Of a stretch of DNA of 64,000 nt, positions 22,569 through 34,900 are shown piece by piece. The translations under genes and the position numbers were made by a program. Position 1 is the stretch's first letter, and every line of letters starts with the position of its first letter. The DNA lies in contig JAHEWK010000014.1 of NCBI GenBank assembly GCA_020740775.1, positions 558,001 through 622,000 of the forward strand, read 5' to 3'. Under the pieces are notes generated by a model. It was not told where the DNA came from. It made no database searches and saw only the letters and a program-made list of their open reading frames with translations. This DNA comes from Ilyonectria destructans (lineage: Eukaryota; Ascomycota; Sordariomycetes; Hypocreales; Nectriaceae).

Positions 22569-23773
22569 ATGGGGAACCACAGAGCGCAGGCCCAGTTCGA
22601 CCGCGCTAAATGGCGCCTCACGCTCCTTCTCCCCATGTGGCTGCTCCAGCTAGGCCTCAACCTGGCCATGGTCGGCCTTTTCGGCTGGAGACTGGGCGAC
22701 ACCCTGAAGACCTACGAGGATCGGGACAAGAAGGGCGAGCTCCCCGTCATCGAGATCGTGTAAGTCTTTTCCCGCAGCTCGCCCACCGCTGCTCTGCTGT
22801 TTCGCCGTGAGGGTTTCGCTGACTAGTCCAATGTAGCTGGGAAGCGACCAATGTCGGCTTGGCCTTTGTGGCGTCGGTCTGCACCTTTTACGAGATAGCC
22901 AAGTATTCCTCAGAGTCACTGACTCCATGGACGATGCTATTCACACATGTCATGAAATTGACTTGTGCGAGCGCCATTCTCGCCCTGGACGTTGTTGTCT
23001 ACGTGCAGCGTCACGATCGACACTACTCCCTCATCGGCCTGGGTCTCGACTGTGGTTTCATGTGAGTCTCCCCGGCGAGATTGTATTTGTAATTTGAAGC
23101 AATCCAACTAACAGATCGCAGCCTCACCGCTCTTATTCTCGTCGTTTACACCATCCGAATCTACCGTCGCCTCTCCGTCTACGACGACTATGCCCACCCG
23201 GTCAACGTCAAGCCATTTGGCTTCGCCGATGAGGAACGCGATACCTCGTACCAGAGCAACCTCGGCGGTGTCCGTCCTTCTCTCGAACAGCGGTTTTCCT
23301 CGGCATCGTCGCGTATGAGCCTCAGCTCCGCCAAGAATGAGCCTGTCGAGCTCAACAAGATGGAACGGACGCCGAGCGTATACAGCCACAAGAGGGACAC
23401 CCAGTTTGATGCCTACGTGGCCCGACGAAACTCGGTCAGCACTATAGACAGGGCTGTGAGCGGCGAGTTTGGCTGGTCAGGCAGCCCTGTGGATATCCAA
23501 GAAGAGTTGGCGAGGAGGGAGTCTATCGGCACCGGCAATGTCGTCACCCGGCCGAGAGGAGCAAGCATGCCCCGCGCCCCCAGCTGGGCCAGCGACCGAG
23601 GCCTAGTCGCGGTACCAGAGGAGGAAGACGAGCCAGCCGACAGGCACGACAAGGCGGCTGAGCACAAGAAAGCTCGCGAGGCCCTCTTGGGAGAGACCCC
23701 CCGCGAGAGCGTTGACGGCCCCATGGTACACCAGGAGGTGGATTTGGCTGACCCCAAGTGGCGTCAATCATGA
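22569..23773 (+). CDS. Four-helix membrane protein, conserved fungal hypothetical
   Basis: Three exons: 22569-22759, 22837-23061 and 23122-23773, GT-AG introns, 355 aa. The start MGNHRAQAQFDRAKWRL is preferred because the first transmembrane helix follows directly. An upstream in-frame Met at 22362 would add 69 polar residues. Four hydrophobic helices are visible: about residues 15-37 (LTLLLPMWLLQLGLNLAMVGLF), one after the first intron (VGLAFVASVCTFYEIA), one near MLFTHVMKLTCASAILALDVVVYV, and one across the second intron (GLGLDCGFILTALILVVYTI). Both introns lie in the membrane region. The last 190 residues form a soluble Ser/Arg/Glu-rich tail with many possible phosphorylation sites. The function is unknown. 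Confidence 0.75.
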
Positions 23774-25243
23774 TCAAAATTGCTTGAGGAACGGACATTG
23801 CCAGACCAGAGGCACACAGGAGACGAGGGCCAAGGCAAATTCCTGTACGACTATACCCATGAAAGACGGCGTTTTTGGGATGGCGGTATTCTAGCATATG
23901 ACACTTAGAGAAACATAACTAACTACACATGAATCTGATGTCCATTGGGGCTTTTTGATGACAGTCAACCGCTCGAGTGTGTCTTTGATGGCCATTGCAA
24001 CTTACTGCGAGGGAGGTAACGGGAGGTTAGAGGTGCCAAGTGTCTGCTAGGCATGGATGGTTCTTTTTGACTTCAGCATGTACATCCGGAATCGATATCA
24101 AGGTCACTTCCTATAGCCCACGCCAACGAGTGTCAATACCAGCGGTTAAGGAATTCGAACCCTCCAGCCACTATTTCAATCAGCTTTCTTCCATTCCGTT
24201 GCTACTGTTGATGACCGACGGCAGTAGCCACAGGGCTAGAGCACACTCAGTAGCTCAACGACAACACCGCCTCCATACGTCAGACCTCTCCACCGATCCG
24301 AAGGGCCCGATGGCTTCGCTAGGAGAAGGAACACTTTAAGGATGTGCCCCGTATTATTTCAGTGGAGGCAAGGAAACAGCGTTGGTCCAGGAGGGTGATC
24401 TCTCGTCCAGTTCAGGGTATCCCATGCCGCGCTGTTGGGTGGCGATCCGGCGCAGATGGAGCCGAGGACACAAGGTGGAATTCCCGAAGACCCCAAAATA
24501 AATGCCGCATTACAGCCACTAACTGGTCGGTAGGCGACTGAATAGATAGTTCTACATATACGGCAATACTTGACGGTAGACGACTGGAGGGCCGAGGCGG
24601 GCAATTCGACAGCTAGAGGAGAGGACTGTGAAAATGGGAGAACATCCAATTCGCTCAGAATTTATGATGATCATGTACCGCCCAATAAATGGAACTATTT
24701 CTCTCATTGCATACAGTGGTATCATTTCTTTCCGATGTCATTGATGCTTAAAGGACTGAAGACTTGAAGAAAGTTGTTGACAATTGGTCTAGCTAACCTA
24801 GAGCCCATGACCGCAACGGTAACCGAATTCGTTCTTGTTTGCTAGAATAATGGGATTTTGGAAGGCAAGAGGCTTGGGATGAGTTTGATAAAGCAGGAGT
24901 TTGGTGTTTCATAATGATATGTCTAGGGTACATGCAATCTTAGGTGTTGTATCTATTGTTGTCATTCATGTAGACGTTAACGATGCATTAGTCGGCATTT
25001 TAAGGGTTCTTTCATGAGAAGGTCATTTTTTTTTTTTAAATTACATCCGCTATCAACAAGAATTGGCACGCCGAACGTTTGTCGAGATGGTGATTTCGGT
25101 TCAACATAAATCGAGTTCCTTAATCTCATGTTGGCTGAGATACAATCACTCCACGGCCCACCATTTCCTTGCAGACGTCTATCATGCCCCTATTATTAAG
25201 AGAAATGATATCGCACGCATCAACTTCGGTCCTTCTCACCCGC
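23774..25243. other. Intergenic between convergent genes
   Basis: This is 3' flank on both sides (membrane protein on plus, HNH protein on minus), becoming AT-rich from about 24640 to 25060 with a poly-T run near 25028. A GGTTCGAATTCC word on the minus strand near 24150 resembles a tRNA B box, but no A box or cloverleaf accompanies it. No gene seen. Confidence 0.45.
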
Positions 25244-26023
25244 TCACCTTCCTTTCCACCGCAGTTTCCCTACCCATGCAGCCCAATTCCTCACCTCCTC
25301 CTCTTCTAACAATAGCTCGACGGTGTAGTAATGCCGAGCAAGCTCCTCGTGGTTCTTGAAGTGGTGCACGAAGCGGTGGCAGGCACCGCACAACCACGCG
25401 ACGTTTTGCAAATCCTCCTTCTGGTGCCAGCCACGCTTGACGGCCTTATCGTGTACGAAGCGGGGGATCAGGTGATGGTATGACAGGTTGATCCAGGAGC
25501 GGTCGCACAGCTCACACGCATCGGCGCGGCTTGATTTAGTGCACGGCGGAGCCTCGGTGAGCGGCGTGATGTACGACGTCAGGATCGGGGCAAGGAATGC
25601 CTCGGGTGAGGAAGGGAGGCTCGATGTCACCAGGGGGTCGACGCAGATGAGGTTGTAAGTCGTCAGGGTCTCGATAGTGGAAGGGGCCAGGTTGAGCGAA
25701 GTCAGGCTGTACTTGGTAAGTGGCAACGAGTACTCCTCCTGCAGAGCCTCCGACTCGCGCCAACTGCGGTAGTCCAGGGTCTGCAGAGCCGCCGGGAGGC
25801 TCTCGAAGATCTCGGTGGCGAGGTAGTCCACAAAATCGGCGAGTTCCTCGGCGTTCTGCTCCGGGCCTGGTGCCGGGGTGGAGGCGGCCGTCACACCATT
25901 CGCCTTGCCGCGTCGCCGGCGCTTGGGCGGGTCCGGGGCCGGGGAGGGCGGCTGCAGCAGAGTGGTGGAGAGACAGTCCCTGAAGAGGGCGTAGTTTTCT
26001 GCGTTGGCTTCAATGTTTGGCAT
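25244..26023 (-). CDS. HNH-type zinc-binding nuclease-like protein
   Basis: Single exon, 259 aa, starting MPNIEANAENYALFRDCL. The C-terminal third has an HNH-like zinc module: CELC near residue 170, YHHLIPRFVHDK with the HH pair, then LCGACHRFVHHF with a second CxxC and two further His. This CxxC...HH...CxxC...H layout matches fungal HNH proteins that lack the long nuclease cores of phage enzymes. The N-terminal two thirds contain a basic cluster (PKRRRRGKAN, a possible nuclear signal) and helical, acidic sequence. The real substrate is unknown, and DNA cleavage is inferred only from the family motif. Confidence 0.75.
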   Translation of the reverse strand: MPNIEANAENYALFRDCLSTTLLQPPSPAPDPPKRRRRGKANGVTAASTPAPGPEQNAEELADFVDYLATEIFESLPAALQTLDYRSWRESEALQEEYSLPLTKYSLTSLNLAPSTIETLTTYNLICVDPLVTSSLPSSPEAFLAPILTSYITPLTEAPPCTKSSRADACELCDRSWINLSYHHLIPRFVHDKAVKRGWHQKEDLQNVAWLCGACHRFVHHFKNHEELARHYYTVELLLEEEEVRNWAAWVGKLRWKGR

Positions 26024-28433
26024 TGTGCGTAATGTGGTGTGACTTGTTGTTCATGGATTGAGTAATGGGGATGATGGAAGAAGTTGTCGGAATCCGAGAT
26101 AGCTGCGGATAGTGACGCAATTGAACCAGGAATCTCAGCTTCCACCACTGAATCTCGCTTCATTTAAGCAGTTCCAGCAATTATGGTCCATTACACTGAA
26201 GAAGCCGACGCAGCTAATACAGAACGCATTCGAATGGGATCGAGCATCCAAGCTCCAGATCTAGAGCGTTCAGGCCTGGCCGAGGACGCTATGCACCAGC
26301 CATTAAAACCCCGGCTGAGTCACCGGCCGCTAAAACGCCCAGCTTGTAACTGCGCCTAGGGCCAGACCTATCGCCACGTAGAATGAGCTGGAGGCGTTTC
26401 CCAGCGAGTGGAACGCTGGAGCGCTGTAATAAGTGAGGCGTCAGGCGGCTGTCATCGTGCCGTGCCGTGTTCAGACATGACTCCCTGCCTTGGAATAAAT
26501 GGTCGGCGCAGTGACTTGGTTGATTGGCCTGTCCCGTTAGATGCTTCAAGCACGGAGCTGGCAGGTGAGTGCGGCCAGCGCGGTTAGCCGAATGCCATAG
26601 ACGGCTGGATACATCCCCCCGAGGCCGATCCGGGTCGTTGGTTATCCTCTGGTGGTTATTACGACTTCCGAGACCGGTGGCATGGCCTTTGGCTCCTTGC
26701 ATAGCAGGCGGAAGAAGGTGTGGCTCCGACGCACATCGGCGATCTACATAGTCCACAGAGACGTGCGCGGGGTGACGGAGGAGACCGAGCACATCGCACT
26801 CCAGCACCAGGAGAAACACTTCATCAAGATGAATGGCGAATCAGATTTGGGAACTGTCGATGACGAGATGCAGAATAAAAAGAAACGGGTGGCACGTCAC
26901 TCGGCTGAAAACTTGGCGGGCCGTCCTTCCAGATGGTTGCTCTCCCACCCTCTTCTTGCGTCGCTTGCATATGCCGATAAAGCATAGTCAGCGAATGTTA
27001 GGTCTTAGTATTCGTAACCACAACACCCTCAACAAATTTTTTTCTTCCCCCTCGATTAGAGACCTCGATTAGAGGGTCCGAACCCGGAGATTTGAGTCTA
27101 CAAGTACTTCAGCGCCTGGGTGTAGATTTGTAGCACCCTTCCTCGTCTGCCTACGAGTCTGGAGTGGTGCAAGTCGGTTGGCGAAGGCTGAGTTTGGCAA
27201 GAATAAGCCCGGAAGCTTCGCCTGCATACATAGTCGCGGCGAATTTGAGGGGTAAGTTGACGGCTGAACGCCAAAGTCAAGAGAAAATACGCGCATCAAG
27301 CTAGGTGGAGAAATACACAAGCTAGATAGGCGCGGCAGCGCTATCTTCGGCAAGCCACGAGCCACCCCTGGTCTGGCTTGCACTTGGGAAGCACCAAGTT
27401 CAGGGCGGGGTAGTCGAAGGCTTGGGAGCGAAAAATGCACATGTCCGCATCTCGTCGGGGCGCGTGCTCGGAGTTAAGTTTGCTGTCATACCTATTGGCA
27501 TGGAGAGTTGGGATGTGCAGTGGGGGTTGAGTTGTTTTGGGTCTGAGGGGAGAGAGGGGAGAAGAGCGAACTCGCAGCTTACAATGAGGGGAGGGTCGGG
27601 AGATTAGGCACCTGTAAAAGGCCGAGAGCTGTGATGGGGCGGTGCGACAGTGAGGCAAACACAAGAGGGGGTCGCCCAATATCTCGTCTGTTGGAGAGCA
27701 CGAGAAGGCGTGTGCTCAGAAGTAAACATGAGACAAGTTCCACTCGTTCGACCATCAGACATGGGAAATTCCACTTGACGATACGCCAGAGCAAAAGCCC
27801 ATAGATAGACCCTACGCTACGTAGTATCGCCTCACTCGGAGATTCTGGCAGGAGATTTTCGACACGCAGATGAGGAATCCTCGCTTACGCCCTTTAGGGG
27901 TCGCGTTGTGCGCTGACCTGCGCGCCATGTGAGGTCATGGTGCCGCCGTTCCCGACTCAACTCGACGGCGCCCAAGCCCAGGGATTGCCCGATCCGTCGC
28001 ATCGTGGGGGTCTGCGGCCCTGTCAATTGCCCACCTTGCTATCATGAGTGACACTATTGGGTAATGTCCGTCCCTAGGGCCCCGGGGCGCCATGGCGGAA
28101 TGGCGTGCCTCACATGAAAAGTGTATTGTTGTTGGATCCCCAAAGGCCCAAGACCCCAGGGCGATACGGAGCCGCCCTGGACTCGCTCGGCGGCCAAGTC
28201 GGATACATATCCCCTTGCGTCCTGGTTGAGTTCCTCTTGATCTCGGTCAACCAAAGATTCTCTATCGACCATCTCAACCATCTCAACCACACCAAACATA
28301 ACCGACCCAAGATCCACACCACACAAATCTACTCCTTCAGATCACCAAAACGTACGCCAGATCACCACCACCTACTATTCCGCCAAGTTCTGCTGCTGTT
28401 CAACTCCCGTGCAAGAGCCTCTCTTCATCCAAC
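26024..28433. other. Intergenic, no supported gene
   Basis: About 2.4 kb lying between divergent genes. The sequence next to 26023 and the CA-rich tract at about 28255-28380 are probable promoters or leaders. Open frames such as 26289-26819 (minus) and 27069-27440 (minus) are unsupported: no motif, no signal peptide, and Arg/Pro/His-rich composition typical of shadow translation. Confidence 0.4.
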
Positions 28434-29117
28434 ATGCACGCTACACACATCCCCCCGACTCAGCCGAAGCGGGCTGCCTTCATCGACAGCATCGCCAGCC
28501 TCTCCGACCCCCTCTCATCCATGACATCCATCTTCTCTCTCGTCTCCCTCTTGACTCTGGCTTATCAAGTTCGATCCCCCCTGCCCTCTGTTCAACAGCG
28601 CCTCCTCACCTTGATGCACACCATGTCACCCGCTTCAAACCCACTAGTGCAGCGAACGGCACCCAAGGGTTACTCTCGTGAGGAGGTCCTCAACTCATTT
28701 ATTCACTTCCTGAGCCCCGTCCTCAACGGCATGGCCGGAATGCTCGAGCTGCTGTCTGCCGTCGACGCCTTCTCACGACCCGAGGACTTTCGCGACTTTT
28801 GGAGCCTTGAGCGGAGTAATCTCATCAGAGAGTTCATTGAGAACAGCGGACCTCTCCGGGGCATGAAGGGCTACGACGTCCCGTTCCTCGAGACCTTTGT
28901 CCAAGACCCAACATGCCGCATTGCTCTCGGAAAGAATAACAGTGTCTTGATGCTGGTGCCAGGAGATGCCCAAGTTGGTGATGATGTCTGGTGGGACGAC
29001 GACGAGCAGCGTCTGACTGTGTCGAGACAGGGAGAAGATGACATCATGGGCAACGGAGAGGGTTACCTCGACGATGGATCACGGAGAGCTGGATTGGCGG
29101 TGCGATCTGCTACTTAG
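28434..29117 (+). CDS. Hypothetical protein, single exon
   Basis: This is an uninterrupted frame of 227 aa beginning MHATHIPPTQPKRAAF. The 5' side is a CA/CT-rich tract (about 28255-28430) typical of fungal leaders. The middle is helical with long Leu-rich stretches (SFIHFLSPVLNGMAGMLELL). The C-terminal quarter is acidic and includes MLVPGDAQVGDDVWW, a phrase that loosely recalls the end of HET-domain proteins (a Gly-rich turn followed by a hydrophobic strand), but no HET core is present. It could be a divergent or truncated member of such a family, or unrelated. The balanced composition, upstream leader and lack of a competing frame argue that it is real. Confidence 0.5.
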   Translation: MHATHIPPTQPKRAAFIDSIASLSDPLSSMTSIFSLVSLLTLAYQVRSPLPSVQQRLLTLMHTMSPASNPLVQRTAPKGYSREEVLNSFIHFLSPVLNGMAGMLELLSAVDAFSRPEDFRDFWSLERSNLIREFIENSGPLRGMKGYDVPFLETFVQDPTCRIALGKNNSVLMLVPGDAQVGDDVWWDDDEQRLTVSRQGEDDIMGNGEGYLDDGSRRAGLAVRSAT

Positions 29118-29506
29118 AATGCGCATAGACGGGACTAGATGAGACATGACGACTTTTACGAACAAGGACAACTACAGCTTCATCATCGTTTTGGTGGGAT
29201 GAAGCAGGGCAAAAGAGGCTGATATGTGGAGCTGCAAGAATATTAAGACTGAGCGAGCGCGTTGTACTTTTTAGCTGAATTGATTTGAATTATCTTTACG
29301 TCTCGATATTAGTTCACATGTTTGTTGCGCTACGCTGATCTTGCATGCTGGGATTGGATGCAGGCACATGCAGGATGCTGGCGTCGCACAGTGCTGGTGT
29401 GTCGTCTAGACAGTACGGTCCACTTTTGTTTTCAAGCTTCATGCGCCAACTGCCCAGTCTCAACCTGCCCATGCATCCAGCTTAATTAACCGAATCGACC
29501 AGAACA
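29118..29506. other. Intergenic spacer
   Basis: This 389-bp stretch is the 3' flank of the hypothetical gene and the promoter of the FHA gene on the same strand. It is AT-rich around 29230-29330. Nothing else is visible. Confidence 0.5.
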
Positions 29507-30454
29507 ATGCCTTCCGAGGAAGAACTCGACGGCGGATCCCGCCGGGGACGGCCCTACGACGACCAGCGCGAGGAGAAGGAAGAGCGCGGTGGGCGGTCCA
29601 AGCAGTCAGACCGCGGCTCCCATCGCCACGAGCGGCGCCGATCACGCGAACGGCGCGACCAACGCGAGCGACGTCGCTCCCGAACCCCAGAGACCGAGAG
29701 ACGGAGGTCTCGCAGCCGAGACGGAGACCGCCGCAGAGACCGCGACCGAGACCGACCCAGGGATGGAGACCGAGACCGAGAGCATCGACGCCGAAGGTCA
29801 CGCGACGGCAGAGACTCTCGTCGCCGCCGGCACGACAAGGACACCGAAGACAAAGACGAAGACGACAAGAAACTGGTCAAGCGGGATCCTGTGAAACGAA
29901 GTGGCCCATTGCCATCTCAGCAGGACTCGTTTGCCATTACGAATGGCGAGGAGCCCGAGAAACCCAAGGAGAAACCCAATTTTGGAACCTCGGGAGCTTT
30001 GGCAGCCGCATCAAACGCGGTGGAACAGGCGGATGGGTCAACAATCACGCTCAAGTATCACGAGCCAGCCGAAGCCCGGAAACCTTCTCCTCGCGACGAG
30101 TGGAAGCTTTTCGTGTTCAAGGGAGGAGACGTTGCAGACACCATCGACTTAAGCGCGCGAAGCTGCTGGCTGGTAGGCCGAGAGATGGCCGTGGTGGATT
30201 TGCCCGCCGAGCACCCGAGCATCAGCAAGCAACACGCCGTGATCCAGTTCCGATACACGGAGAAGAGGAACGAATTTGGCGACAAGATTGGCAAGGTCAA
30301 ACCTTACATAATCGATCTCGAGAGTGCTAACGGCACCATCTTGAACGACGACAAGATCCCCGATAGCAGATACCTGGAGCTCAGAGACAAGGACATGATT
30401 CAATTCGGGCACAGCACAAGAGAGTACGTCGTAATGCTCGCGCCTCGAAAGTAA
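29507..30454 (+). CDS. FHA-domain protein of the Pml1/SNIP1 type (pre-mRNA retention and splicing)
   Basis: Single exon, 315 aa. The first 130 residues are an Arg/Asp/Ser/Glu-rich RS/RD tract, typical of splicing factors. The C-terminal 110 residues are an FHA domain with the expected signatures: GRE in SCWLVGREMAVV, the phosphopeptide-contacting HPSISKQHAVIQF, and the SANGT turn in DLESANGTILN. This order (RS-rich tail then FHA) matches yeast Pml1 and human SNIP1. Pml1 belongs to the RES complex with Snu17 and Bud13, which keeps unspliced RNA in the nucleus. A nuclear place is expected. The extended reading frames on the opposite strand are a by-product of the biased RS codons. Confidence 0.88.
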   Translation: MPSEEELDGGSRRGRPYDDQREEKEERGGRSKQSDRGSHRHERRRSRERRDQRERRRSRTPETERRRSRSRDGDRRRDRDRDRPRDGDRDREHRRRRSRDGRDSRRRRHDKDTEDKDEDDKKLVKRDPVKRSGPLPSQQDSFAITNGEEPEKPKEKPNFGTSGALAAASNAVEQADGSTITLKYHEPAEARKPSPRDEWKLFVFKGGDVADTIDLSARSCWLVGREMAVVDLPAEHPSISKQHAVIQFRYTEKRNEFGDKIGKVKPYIIDLESANGTILNDDKIPDSRYLELRDKDMIQFGHSTREYVVMLAPRK

Positions 30455-31932
30455 GCATAGCCACTTCGAACACCATCGTCCACGCGTGCGTCCATGCTCT
30501 CTTGACAAGGCTTCATCCACATTGTTTGAGTCACGGCTAGATTTCAACTTCGCTTCTCAAAACATTTCCAGCGGAGTGCGGGGCGAGATCGGCTGCAGTT
30601 TTCAATGCCAGGCATGCTCGCGAAAGCATCAGCCGCAGCGCTGAACCTTCCAATTCTGGCGAGTTGAACGAAAGGCAGTTTAAAAGCTTTGGGTTTCAAG
30701 TGTGACAAGTGTTACTTTCAAGGCGCGAGGTGTTCTGCTCAAGCCACATGAGTCGCAATATGCGGAGTCACGAGCTGTTGTGATGAGTTGGCACACCTCC
30801 TTCAACTCCTTAAATACGAAATTGAGGATCCGAAAAAAGGAAAGTGTCGAATAAGTCCCTTGTGGATATTGTATTGGTTGATTATGGCAAGTCCAAGGCA
30901 ACGTATTGGTGGCAAAAAGAGCCAAAGTGTGCTCGGTGACCCAGATTGAGTCATTCAGCTGGCATGGACCAAGCAACGCGGAATACGGGGCGAACTGGCA
31001 GGAACAATATTGAAATGGACAGATTCTTTTGCTGACTAGCAAACGTCATGGGTTTTCGTCGGGCGACTGTCCCGGCAGCGCTGCCTGGATTGGCAGAGCT
31101 TTGACGCGTGGCTTTAAGGACAGAGTCCTAGAGAGGCTCATGGTCGTCAGCAATAGACTAGCCAAGTATTCCCAAAGCCGATGAATCGATGCATCGATGC
31201 GGTGGCATCAACATACAGAAGACTCAGTCTTGTGCGGTATGACTCTTGCACAACCTGATAGATACCATTTAGGTTTTAACTCTGTAATGTTGCGTTGGAC
31301 AAGGATTCCCCATCTTCGCGCGGGAGACCCTGCATGATCCGTCCCGCTTAGCTGGAGGACGCGATACCCGCTACCCCACCGAACCACAAGTGCATCAATA
31401 GACGGTCCTTTGCCCGATTGAGCCTCATAGACGAAGACCTCGCAGTGATATGATGTTTCGGGAACCGCACACACCAGCGCCGAGTGAGAACTAGCAGGCG
31501 GGAGATCCGAGACTATTTCAGGCTTGGGGAGGCGGTACGCCTTGTTACACTCCCCCGGGCGAGGGCTGAGCCACAGAGTGCGACTTCCAGGCTCCCTCAT
31601 TGGCATCTTCATCACTCCTTCGAGTGCAGGGCTCCACCTGGTCAGGCTCAGCTCCTCGCAACCCTGCCTCGTGACGGCTGATGGCTCGCCTCCAGCGCGG
31701 GAGCGCAGTCGTGCTTTGCGCGTTCTGGCCAGAGTGTGACCACCCTCCCGCGTTGAATGAAACGTCAGGCAACCCATTCTCTCGGCAGCCTTGCACCTGG
31801 GGGAGGAGCCTCGCGTGCCATTTATAATCGACCCTGTCGCCAGCCATTCATCGTGTCTTATTCCTGCTAAACTACCTCGATGACATCTACTTGGAATGCC
31901 CCCTCTGGTGTCTCCGTTTACCACGATACATC
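30455..31932. other. Intergenic, possible unsupported minus-strand frame
   Basis: About 1.5 kb between two plus-strand genes. A 238-codon open frame on the minus strand (31208-31924) is longer than most chance frames, but its first half is Arg/Ser/Gly-rich noise and it has no motif. It also sits in the expected promoter of the NLR-type gene. I do not annotate it as a gene. Confidence 0.35.
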
Positions 31933-34900
31933 ATGGTGAGTACTTTTGCTAGTTCTAGGCCCGCTCATGGGGATCCTGGGCCTTGTTTACGTACAGCACA
32001 ACTGAATCTGCGAATACAGGGTTCCCAGAATCGTGAGATAGCGCGCTACGAGACCACCGCGGTCTACACCCACCCCGAGGCCAAGGTCGACATTGTCCTT
32101 GTCCACGGCCTCAACGGCTCGCCTGACAAAACATGGACGGCCAAGAACGGTGTGTTCTGGCCGCTCGACCTCTTACCGACCTCTTTGAGGGATGTCCAAG
32201 CCAATGTCATGGTGTATGGCTACAATGCCGACGTGTACTCGAAGCGGAATGATCAAAGCGCTAGCGACAACTTCATTCACCAGCATGCACAAACCCTCAT
32301 CACAAATCTCACTCTCTATCGCAAAAGCGAAGGCACGTTTCAGAACCCAATCATATGGGTGTGCCACAGTTTAGGCGGCATCCTCGTCAAGCGGGCCCTG
32401 CTCTACTCCAACGATGTGCGGGCGGCACATCATGAAGATCACCGGTCAATCTATGTGTCTACCTACGGACTGATCTTTCTGGGCACCCCGCATGCGGGCT
32501 CGGATGGCGCCACCTGGGGTCTCATACTGCAGGCCATGTCAGATGCGATTCTCCCCAGGAAGTTCTTCGAGTCGGAATCAGTCCTTCTGAGGACGCTGAA
32601 GAAGGAAAACGAGACTCTCGCCAACATCAACAGCCACTTCTTGGATATATACCAACGCTTTCGCATTCACATGGCTCACGAGAACCACAAGACCGACATG
32701 AAGGGGACCAGGTATGTTTTTAACTGACTCTTCTCGTCTCCCTCATGTACCATCATTTGCTGACTCCTTCTTCAGCGCCCTCATCGTCGACGCCAACTCA
32801 GCCAGCCCCCAGTTGCCTGGTGTTACGTACTATGGTATCGAGGCAACTCATACCGGGATGTGCAAGTTTGCTAGCCCAAGTGCACCGGGCTATCGGAACA
32901 TTTCGACGGACATCCGGCAGTGGATCGTAGATGCGCCTGCCATGATCCAAGTGCGTTGGGAGGTTGAAGAAGAGGAGAGACGGGCTCGCATTCGAAACGA
33001 GATGAGCGAGAGAATGTCACCATTCGGAGGTTCATTCACTGGGCCGTCAGCTGGCCTCTCTACTAGTCCATCGGCCCGTCCATCTACCAGTCTATCGGCC
33101 GGTACATCTGCTGGTCCATCTGCTGGCCCATCTAACCCTCAATCACGCCCATATGCCGACCAAGAGCCGCTCACACTCATCAAGGACCAAACGGCGTCTA
33201 GACCGGTTCGCTTGGAAAACCCCGAACCGGTGTTCCTTCAAGATATTGATGAACCTTTGTTCATCCATCCCGATCGGTTCCGCCCAAACTCTTACTTCCG
33301 AGGACGTGACCGCGAGTTGAATGATCTTCACCGCATGCTAATGGACAAACATCGCCGAGATCAGGGCACGTCAGCTGTCTTGATTTGGGCAGTACCCGGA
33401 GGCGGAAAATCACACCTCGCGAGGGAGTATGCCTTTAGGCATCGACATCACTACCCGGGTGGGATTTTCTGGATTCGAGGCAAGGCACAGGAGGACCTCG
33501 AGGACGGCTTCTTGAGAATGGCTAAGAGCGCAAGCATTCGAGAGGGCATCCGAGTCAAAAACGAGTCTGACCTACGAGACCCAAGCAGAGCTATTCCTTT
33601 GGTTCGGAAGTGGCTCAACCGGTCCGAAAACTGGCTCTTGATCCTGGATGGTGTTTTGTCTGACGCTCACGGGTTGGCCAAGTACATTCCTGACGCAAGG
33701 AACACGAGCTTGATTCTAACGTCAACGGATACCTCGATTGCTGGTGATCACCAGTTCGACAGCCCTCAGAAGATAGAACTGAGGCCACTCAGCGAAGAAG
33801 ATGCTCAGATCATGTTGCTCGAAGAGATGGACAAGAGGAAGCCTTGGACTCAAGACGATCTTAGCCGCGCCCTCGAAACGGTTCGACTCATGGAATGCCT
33901 ACCACTTGCGATCCACGCTGCGGCTCGACAGTTGAGGGCAACCCGGGAGCCATTGTCCAAGTACATCCGCGCCTACAAGAATCGGCCACGAACTGGTGGC
34001 CTGGAGGCCTACAACCGCGTCCGGGAGAAGCTACAGGAGCGTGGCGAAACTGCGGCGCTCAACTTGATGTATCTCCTGTCTTTCTTTAGTGCGCGGATCC
34101 CAGTCGAGATGCTTGCGCTTGGTCGTAAGGCACTCGACAAGCGGACGCCTGTCCGGACACATGATTCGATGGGAAAGCGCAGCCTCAACAAAACCTTTAC
34201 TGTCCTCATCGCCTTCGCTCTCATCGAGCGCGATGAGATTGAAGATGCTCCGTCCGCAACTACGTCAAGTCCATCATCATCTCACACCAGTCCTACATCT
34301 ACCGAACTCCTAGACATGCTCAAGATACACAGCATCGTTCAGACATTCTTCCGTGAGACGTTGAAGAAGGAAAACCAGTTTGAGTTCTGGCTGGAGAGAG
34401 CGGCCGCCGTGTTCTGCAAGTCGTTCGACGAGGGCGACTCTCGCGCCAGAGAAAACCCCGAGATGGGCCTTCCGGACGACTACCGCAGATATGCAGCTCA
34501 CGCTCGCAAAATCCTTGAACACATTGGCCAAGTCAAGAAGCCGACGCCCGAGTTGCGGGAGGCTGAACTGGCTCTGCAAAGCCGACTCGGGGATATACAG
34601 GGGCAGGTTTCCACCATGTCAAGCACAATGACGACAACGGCCTTTGAAAATAACGGCAGGGACCCACATGTGTCTGTCTTTGAGAGAACAAATAGCTTGT
34701 CAGTTTCCAGTTCCGCCACATCAAGCGACAGCAAAAATGACGGATCGCGGGACATTGGGCAGCAAGGGGTGTGGGATCAGCAACTTGGTTTGCCTGGCCT
34801 AGAAGCAAATCCTCACCACTATCATGTCCCATACCCGCAACAGAGCACGATTCCAGTGCCAGAGTTTCTCCATTACGAAGATACCGGGAACTGGGATGCG

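Noticed and set aside
24130..24170. tRNA B-box-like GGTTCGAATTCC on the minus strand
   Set aside because: No A box, no acceptor stem and no cloverleaf could be drawn around it.
31208..31924. 238-codon open frame on the minus strand
   Set aside because: Long for chance, but no domain, no signal peptide and noise-like composition in its first half. It covers the expected promoter of the NLR-type gene.
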